Origin: Diaporthe sp. PMI_573
Taxonomy: Eukaryota; Ascomycota; Sordariomycetes; Diaporthales; Diaporthaceae
Reading direction: 5' to 3'
Length of the DNA: 64,000 nt
Assembly (NCBI GenBank): GCA_021399435.1
Contig: JAJTUP010000005.1
Coordinates: 372,001-436,000 of the forward strand
How positions within the stretch are numbered: the first letter of the stretch is position 1; every line of letters starts with the position of its first letter. The notes beneath the pieces are model-generated. The model was not told where the DNA came from. It did no database searches and saw only the letters and a list, made by a program, of their open reading frames with translations. Shown in pieces: positions 57,184-64,000 of this stretch. The position numbers and the translations under genes are program-made.

Positions 57184-58092
57184 ATGGCCAATCGTGTGAA
57201 GACATACTACTTTCCTCCAAACTGGGACATTCCTCCCGGCGGACCCCTCTATCTTGGTTCAGTGCTGTCCTCTGTGAAGCGGCCGCTACCGCCCCTGCTC
57301 ATCAAGCCCCTCACTGGGACTCTACCGGCGGCAACGCCATCCATCTCGGATGCCCAACCTGAGCAGCCAAGTATCTACCGCTCGACGAAATATGACATCT
57401 CATATAAGACCTCGACCGCTTACTCGGGCTCCGCGTCGCTTTCCGCGTCCTTCGCCGCACCGCTGCTCGGCATCGGGCCGGATGCGAGCGCCAGCCTGGC
57501 CCGCGACCACTCGTTGACGCTCCATTTTGCCCGTATGGACACGCGGGACTGGTACCCGACGGCCGCTGAGCTGCAGGCGCTCGTCGAGCAGCCGCCAGTC
57601 GCGCGATATCTGGACCGACTGCAGGCCTGGAGCAAGAAGTGCGTTCTCGTCGTCACGGGCGTCAAGGTGGCGTACGGGGCCCGCGCGAAGAGCAGCGACG
57701 CGCGCGAGGCGCAGGGAGAGGTCAGTGTGTCCTTGGATCCGGGCATAGCGGGCGCTATTCCTGGCGTGGTTGAATTTGGGCCTGGACTCGGGCTGGGAAG
57801 GAAGAGGAGTACAGAGGTTGGGTGGGAGAGTGGTGCGGATGGGGTGGAGGATCCGGGGTTCTTGTTTGCGTACCAGGTACAGCGGGTCAAGGTCAAGAAG
57901 AGAAATGCTCAAGTGATCGATGTGGCGGGTAAGGCGTATACGCAGGGTGCTGTTTACGGATCAGAGCATGTTGCGGACGAGCCGAGCGAGTATGAGATTG
58001 ATATCACGGACGACGAGAATAGCACAGAGGAGGAAGGAGTACTTGTTGAGGCTATGGACAGTGAAGAGAATATGCGGCTCGTACCACTATGA
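57184..58092 (+). CDS. Gasdermin-like (HET-Q1/RCD-1-type) candidate pore-forming protein
   Basis: A single exon of 302 residues without signal peptide. It begins VKTYYFPPNWDIPPGGPLYL and LGSVL, then a beta-rich, Ser/Ala-rich hairpin (YSGSASLSASFAAPLLGIGP), a helix ending PPVARYLDRLQAWSKKCVLV followed by VTGVKVAYGA, and later GFLFAYQVQRVKVK. The order - LGDVL-like start, amphipathic hairpin, PVxxxLxxxxxxCVLTxxI-like helix-strand, AYxVxxLxV-like strand - resembles the N-terminal pore domain of gasdermins. A strongly acidic C-terminal tail of about 50 residues could be the autoinhibitory piece. Known fungal gasdermins are cleaved near their C-terminus by a neighbouring subtilisin-like protease, and exactly such a gene lies 160 bases downstream, convergent. 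The family call is inference; it could instead be an uncharacterised fungal family. Confidence 0.5.
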   Translation: MANRVKTYYFPPNWDIPPGGPLYLGSVLSSVKRPLPPLLIKPLTGTLPAATPSISDAQPEQPSIYRSTKYDISYKTSTAYSGSASLSASFAAPLLGIGPDASASLARDHSLTLHFARMDTRDWYPTAAELQALVEQPPVARYLDRLQAWSKKCVLVVTGVKVAYGARAKSSDAREAQGEVSVSLDPGIAGAIPGVVEFGPGLGLGRKRSTEVGWESGADGVEDPGFLFAYQVQRVKVKKRNAQVIDVAGKAYTQGAVYGSEHVADEPSEYEIDITDDENSTEEEGVLVEAMDSEENMRLVPL

Positions 58093-58252
58093 TATTCAAA
58101 GAGACACGAAGATGGTGGTGACTAAATTGTAGAGTGGTAAGGGATCCCGAGCAGGGTTTCAGATGAAAAGAATAAAGACAAGTCGGCAAGTTTTATCATA
58201 AATTCTGTTCAATTACGATTTGAATTCATTACAAAGTCATCCCGAATCCAAA

Positions 58253-61200
58253 CTATTTCTCTGGATTCAGCGCCTTCCATATGTCGGCTTCGATCTCAAC
58301 ATCTTCACGACTGAAAAACCAGAACGGATTCAGATATTCATATCCGTCTCTGAGCCTTGTCATTTTCCACAGCACCCGTCGCATTCCATCGTAGCTCGCG
58401 AGCTTTAGAAAGCTCTTGGCCTTCAACTTTTCCGATTCACAAGCGAGACTCGCAAACCCCAGTACACAAGCGGCTAAAGCCGCCGCAACTGGCGTCGCGC
58501 AGCTCGTTCCGGAAAGTCTTCGCATGTGGTCGTTGAGCCCTTGTGGGGATAGATTCGATGGCCACGCCCCGGCAACGTGCTGGCCAATGATGCTGAAGCC
58601 GTCGGCACCGCTGTGCTTGTCTGGTGGTGGGTTAAAGGGCGATTTGTTGCCGTACCCGTCGGTAGAGTAAATACACAGCACACGCGAGTGCCAGGCCGGG
58701 TAGGCGAGGCCGGAGTTGGCGCCATCGTTTGAGGCGGCGGCGAAGACGAGTATGCCGGCGTCGATGGCGGATTCGAGCTCGGTCTGGATGCATGAAACTC
58801 CACGTGTAAAACCAAGGGAAAGACTGACGACATCGCACTTCCAGGTGGAGGCGGCGGTGCGGATGGCCTAATGATATTTAGCAAGGAGATGGAGAGGTGC
58901 CACACCACTCATGGGGGAAGTGGAACGTGAAAACGAAAAGTGTACGCACCTTTGCCACGTTCTCCGCCTCGGTATCAAATAGCTCACGACGCTTCGTGAC
59001 CCGCGCGATGTACAGATCTACGTGCGGCGCCATGTTCAATATAACACTAGCGATATGCGTCCCATGCCCGGAAGCGTCCCCGATGTTCTCATCTTCTACA
59101 CCCTCCCGCCCGTCCACCCAATCGCATACCTTGGCAATTTGTCCATTCACTGCGGCTGCTTGGATATCGACGTGGCCCATGTCGATGCCGGTATCGATGA
59201 TTGCGATCCGCACGCGTCGCGTATCGCCGGGCTCAAGCTGCCGGAGAGGGAAGAGAGCCTCAAGGCCTTGGAACCGTGCGAACCAGTCGTCGGTCGGGCT
59301 GTGTTCTTGGGGCGAAGTGGACTGTTGTGGACTGGGATCGGCTGTGAGGGTATGCAAATTCCCATGACCGGAGCGTCTCAAGGAAAATCTGCTTACTTCT
59401 GGTTGCGCAAACGCTTCCTCGTTTGTCGAGTTCTGGTGACGATCATGGTTCTTGGTCGGACTAACCACTTCCATCTCTGCGATAGAAAGCCCGGATCGGA
59501 AGTCCATGTTGGCTGCCTGCTTGTCGAGGTTGTCCTGACCTTCCATGAGCGTGCCGAACGACTTCTCGAGGTCGTCATGTAATGGGCGGACGATCTCGTT
59601 GAAGATCATGCCGCGTAGATGCTCAACGTTGTGTTCATCTGCAGCCCTCCAGTCGTCGGGCTCATTCTCGTCCTCGCTCTCGGACCAATCAGCCTCCTCG
59701 TCGTCTGCTCCAAATTGTGTGTCCAGACACGCCTTGATTGCTTCTCGGTACTCCCCGCGGATGAACGGCTTCCGCTTCTCGAACACTTCGCATGCGCGAG
59801 CGTACTTATCGTCGAGGCTTGTCAGTGGCTCGGTGAGGCCGAGAAAAGATTCAATAGTGCCCCCCAGATGGATCTCAAGCAAAGTAATGCCGAAGCAGAG
59901 CAGGGCTGGAAACTGATGTAGCGACTCTTCGTCGTCAGCGCCCCAGCTATCCTCGTTGGAAGCAAGTGAATTATTGCCGCTGAGATCGGAACGTAGAAAC
60001 GGGCGCAATGGGACTTTGCCGCCCTGTTTGAAGAAGATGATGTTCTCTCGGCTCCAATCCGCGTCTTGGCGTGACCCCAACCACGGCCCCTCGAACAAGT
60101 AGAAGAGAGAGTAGCTGAGAATGACGGCAAGGACGAGCCTCGCCATGTCGCTCAGCTCGCGGGTGTCAGAGGCCAGGATGGCCGCGAGAGAGATAGGGTG
60201 GGATAAGTCTGCCTCCTTGAGTACGCGGGGGGTGTGCCGGTGCAACCACATGGTATTGTCGGCGTCAACTGTAACATTGACACGGAAGACAGCATTGTTG
60301 TGCACTTTTGGGGCACCAAGCAGTTCGCAAAAGTGCGGGACTTTCTTGAGCCTCTTCATTGGTTTCTGCCTCTTGCGGCGCTCGTCCACAAACATGACCC
60401 TTGGCCTGCCAGTGCTTATGGGAGCAGGCCCAGGACCGTGTGCGTGTACGCGCACCTCATCACAACGAGGCCTCTCCGCGTCGAAGGCAAATAGTAGGTC
60501 GATGAAGTGTTCGTCCTCCTCGCCTATGTCCAAATATGTAGCCAGCGCGAGATTGGCCTCTAAATGCTCAATGATGCCGCAGTCCACTGATCCATGTCGG
60601 CATTGTGAGATTGCGTGGAACGCTTGGCCTACAGAGGTAGTCATTCCCCATGGTGGGTCCCGTCGGCGTTTTCGTATTGGCTGTATCAAGGCCTCATCGT
60701 TATCTGGGAAACTTATTTGTAGCTCGTCGAAAGTGTCGGTGAGGGTTTGACGCAGATGATCGCGGGCGGGGGAATTGGGGAAGGAGAAGTCGGCAGAGTG
60801 GCAGAGAGTGTGGGAGCTGGGATAGGTTTTCTTGTGTGCTTTCTGAACAAAGACATTGTGTGAGTAAGAGTACTTTTGAACCAACTTGCGAAATGGAGTA
60901 GGGGAGGAGGGATGAACCTGGAACAGACAGGCACAGCCTTTCCACGGCGTGCATTCTAGGACTTGGTTGCAAGCATCGACCTTCACAGCGCCCTCGACAG
61001 CACTCAGTATAATCGAAGAATACCTTGTAGTCAACTCCAAGTCCAGTTCAGGAGCCCGCTCGTTCAAGATAGACCGTATGGAGTATGCTGCAGACCGTAT
61101 CGAACTCAAGGTTTCACGTTCCGCCCTGTCATCTGTCTTCAACCCCACCTCGCCATTATTCACACGGCGGATTACGGCGAGCACGGACAGTAGGGGGTCT

Positions 61201-61271
61201 AGCGTCGAGGCGACGGCTCTGACGGAGGAGAACTCACTTGACTTCGAGCGAACATATGTAATAGGCGTCAT
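58253..61271 (-). CDS. DUF7580-subtilisin (S8) protease
   Basis: Two exons, 61271-58950 and 58867-58253, with an 82-base intron (GTGCGT...ATTAG); 978 residues. The N-terminal 560 residues match a fungal DUF7580-type module (LVLAVILSYSLFYLFEGPWL, then ENIIFFKQG and ALLCFGITLLEIHLGG), commonly placed ahead of S8 peptidases or in incompatibility proteins. The catalytic domain has Asp in VRIAIIDTGIDMGHVDIQ (about 693), His in DASGHGTHIASVIL (about 736), the oxyanion Asn in FAAASNDGANSG (about 821) and Ser in LSGTSCATPVAAAL (about 896), so all four key residues are present. There is no signal peptide or pro-domain, which suggests a cytosolic enzyme. An in-frame TAG lies just before the start codon. 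It is convergent with the gasdermin-like gene and divergent from a NACHT receptor gene. Confidence 0.9.
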
Positions 61272-61599
61272 GCCTGCGCTCTGCTACCAGACAACATCGG
61301 AAGAAGAGCATGTGGTTGACAGCGTGGGTGTGGACAATTTGGAGGAGTTGTTCCGGGCGCTAATGATGTACTGTGAACTGGTGTAGACGGGCCCTGATTG
61401 GGCCCGGATCCTGCCGACGTTCTGATTACCGCATGTAAACCACGCAGGCGGATTCACTCTAGACGTACATTGTAGTACGCATATGCACCTAATAAGGCGT
61501 AGGAGAGGGGTAAGAGCATGTTGTGTCTGACCCTTTTTCATAGCCGTTGTCAGCCGCCATCCTCATTGCCGTGACTATATTGTTTATACACAACCATCA
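61272..61599. promoter_or_regulatory. Short divergent promoter region, protease / zinc-finger receptor
   Basis: Only about 330 bases separate the two divergent start codons, so the protease and the zinc-finger-NACHT receptor probably share control elements. No site was recognised. Confidence 0.5.
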
Positions 61600-61623
61600 T
61601 TGAGGCAACTTTATCGCGACAAT

Positions 61624-64000
61624 ATGTCGGTTCGCGTTGCGTCTAGCAGCCCCAGTCACGATGAAGAACTTTCACGGCCAACCATCGCTGCATGTGCCCA
61701 AGAGTGCCGGGGTTCGCTCCACAATTCCCTTGATCTCTTGAATGGCTACCACGATGGGGGGACGAGATGGTCTACACTGCGCGACCTGATAGGACGCTTC
61801 AATATATGGGCGTCGAACATGGGCGTTTTTGCGACGCTACATGCCAGCTTGGATTACCGTCTCCGCGACTTAGGGGACGTGAAAGAGTTGATACTAGAGC
61901 ATTTATGCAACATGGTGGACAGGTTAAATCAATGTAAGGAAATGCTTACGTATTGTTAGACGTTGGGGATTACTCTATCCAGGTAGTAGCAAAAGAAGTT
62001 GTTTAGCTAACAAGCAGCACACGAAAGTGATCCGTCTCCCTGACAATCTTGAGAAGACACTAGCATACACTAATGCCACTGAGGATGCCGACTACAAATC
62101 TCAAGTGAGGCCCGACGGAGACCAGGAAATTGATACTATCCTCTCCTCTCTTTCTGCTAGTATCGATTGGTTGCATCGTCTTGCGAATCTGGTCCGGCGA
62201 GCCAGCACCTCACGGCAAAATGCAAAAGCGTCCACTTTCCTTCTCAAAGATGATCAGGGCGGCGATGCCACGCCGGTGCTCGAGAAGCTCTTCCGATACT
62301 GGATAAAGCGCGACTTTCCCAACGTTGCGGATGATTTCTGCGAGCGCCTAATCTCCACGATGATCTTGCGCCGTCGTCGCATTTTATACCGCCGGTCGCG
62401 CCAGAACAAGCTCGCTCTGCGCACTGCCGAGCCGATACGGAAGCCTCAACATCTCGCCGCGCCGTCCGCGTCCGCTGGAATCGAAGAGAAGTTGCGCGAG
62501 TTGCCTGAAGCGCCTGTAGCGCCTATGCAGGCACCTTCAGGCGTGGCATCCACGCAGCAAACCGCGACAACAGTCGAGCCGCAAACATACCTGCAGGTGA
62601 AGTCGACGCCCAGCAGGGTGAGTGGGGCGAAAACAATCGCCATGACGAGCGGTATTGAGGAGATGATCCCGCCGCCACCACACATCGCTGGAAACGCCCT
62701 CGAATTCATCTGCCCCTTCTGCTCTCTCATCTTGCCTGCCAAGGATGCTCGAAATCGCGGCCGTGGCGACGCGTGGACCGCCCACGTCAAAAAGGATCTG
62801 GACCCTTATGTCTGCTCTTTCCTCCCCTGTGCCCGCGGCGAAGACATTTTTAGCACAAGCGCGGACTGGATCTCGCACATGCAGCAGACGCATTGCATGC
62901 GCTGGTATTGCACGCTCAAGACGCACAAGCCGGAAGCTTTCACGTCGATAGAGGAGTACATTACACATATGACGGCTGAGCATCCTGGGAAATTCAAGGA
63001 AACGCAACTTCCATTTCTGGCGGCAAACTCGCAGCGCCCATTGAGGAGAATATTCCAAGCGTGCCCTTTTTGTGGCGAAGAGGGTATTAAGAAAGGGGAA
63101 ACTTTGGAAGACCACGTAGCACATCACTTGCAGTATCTGGCTGTTTTATCACTGCCGCTACCTGAGGATGTGTATGACGCAGAAGGCACGGCCAGCACGT
63201 CCAGCGCTGACTCTCATATCCAGAAGAAGGACAATAAGGCCGCGGCATCCCGAGCGACGAGGGAGAGTGAGTGGCATCTTCTGCCGCCTGCTACCTTTCC
63301 AGACGGGGACGAGTACCTGTGGGGAACAGCCCGACCGGGGGATAATGAGACACCAGACATTGAACAACAGATGCAGAGTGATAGCTCCCAAAGGTGGCAG
63401 ATTATACGCGCCAGGAAGCTCGGACTGGCAAGTATGGATCAGCCAGTCACTGAGGAAGAGCAGCGTGGTGACAAGACCCTGGCTCGTTTTATCCTCCACT
63501 TCGACAGCATGCACCGAAAATTGCAGAAGAGACCGGATATCCGTGCCTGGCTGTCTCCGCCAGATCACTCGATCGATCATCAAAAAGCTCGCGACGCACG
63601 TCTACACCAAGGCCCGGACCACTGGTTTCTTAAAGACAAGATATTCATGAACTGGAAAACAAAGCCAGCCTCCTTCCTCTGGCTGACAGGTACTCCCGGC
63701 TCCGGCAAAACCCCGCTCACATCTGCCATAATAGACTCTCTGCAACGGGATACTTTGGATCCGGAAAGAAATTCCCACGTCTTGCTCTATTTCTATTTTA
63801 GTGACAAGCAGTCCTTCGATAGCACAATTCGATCACTCGTCACTCAGCTTCACGAAAACCATGAACAGGCACAGAAGCACTTGAGTCTACTTTGGTCGTC
63901 ATGTCAGGATGGGAGACAGCAGCCGAGTGTTGAGGTCTTGTCCAGCATTTTCAAGAAAATGCTCGAAGATGCTGGAGAGGTCTGGATGGTTCTCGAATCG
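61624..64000 (+). CDS. Zinc-finger-NACHT receptor, cut by window end
   Basis: Exon 1 runs 61624 (or 61600 from an earlier Met) to 61933; exon 2 from 62007 stays open to the window end. The 73-base intron (GTAAGG...TTTAG) gives LNQSNKQHTKVIRLPDN across the join. The N-terminal 300 residues are a helical fungal module (TIAACAQECRGSLHNSLDLL). A zinc-finger region with three Cys/His clusters follows: EFICPFCSLILPAKDARN, YVCSFLPCARGE and WISHMQQTHCMRWYC, then FQACPFCGEEG with EDHVAHHLQYLAVLSLPLP, typical of acuF-like fungal proteins. A NACHT/NTPase begins near 63.6 kb with FLWLTGTPGSGKTPLTSAII; a Pro follows the P-loop Thr. The last residues visible (GEVWMVLES) are the start of Walker B. The effector or ligand-binding C-terminus is outside the window. 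Confidence 0.85.

Overview
The window is nuclear DNA of a filamentous ascomycete (Pezizomycotina). Genes carry short GT-AG introns of about 50-90 bases with CTAAC-type branch points. Families restricted to or typical of moulds are present: HET, NACHT/STAND receptors, Zn2Cys6 regulators, sedolisin, Ecm33-type wall protein, DUF6604, DUF7703, a Tad-type LINE fragment and AT-rich, RIP-like DNA. All assignments come from reading the sequence; no database search was run.

Layout. 1-2.4 kb: a HET-domain gene whose 5' side is a tandem array of near-identical intron-like units, each separated from the next by exactly three bases (one codon). This is the most unusual structure in the window. 3.1-4.6 kb: 3' end of a LINE with a TG tail. 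5.1-13.6 kb: an ordinary-looking block with a Zn2Cys6 regulator, a one-finger C2H2 protein, an Mcp1-like mitochondrial membrane protein and a seven-helix membrane protein. 14.0-17.5 kb: an NWD-type NACHT-ankyrin receptor. 18.2-19.0 kb: an AT-rich, probably RIP-degraded block. 19.7-21.9 kb: a secreted sedolisin.

23.8-41.3 kb is a decayed accessory region. It holds a broken adenylation domain, an ER-KR fragment of a reducing polyketide synthase, a KS/AT fragment of a non-reducing polyketide synthase lying head to head with it, a 5'-truncated frameshifted methyltransferase and a small secreted protein interrupted by TAG. Intact genes lie between: an Ecm33-like GPI protein, a methionyl-tRNA synthetase, an MFS transporter and a proline dehydrogenase. 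The metabolic cluster looks dead; transporter and synthetase may be survivors of it or unrelated.

41.6-51 kb: a DUF6604 protein, a DHA1-type MFS drug/H+ antiporter, a GNAT acetyltransferase and a fructosamine-kinase-like protein. 51.7-64 kb looks like an immune/incompatibility island: a SesB-type hydrolase-NACHT-WD40-like receptor; a 302-residue protein whose layout resembles gasdermins; a DUF7580-subtilisin protease convergent with it; and, divergent from the protease, a zinc-finger-NACHT receptor cut by the window end. I infer a receptor-protease-pore module like the known Podospora HET-Q1/HET-Q2 pair; this is not proven by the sequence.
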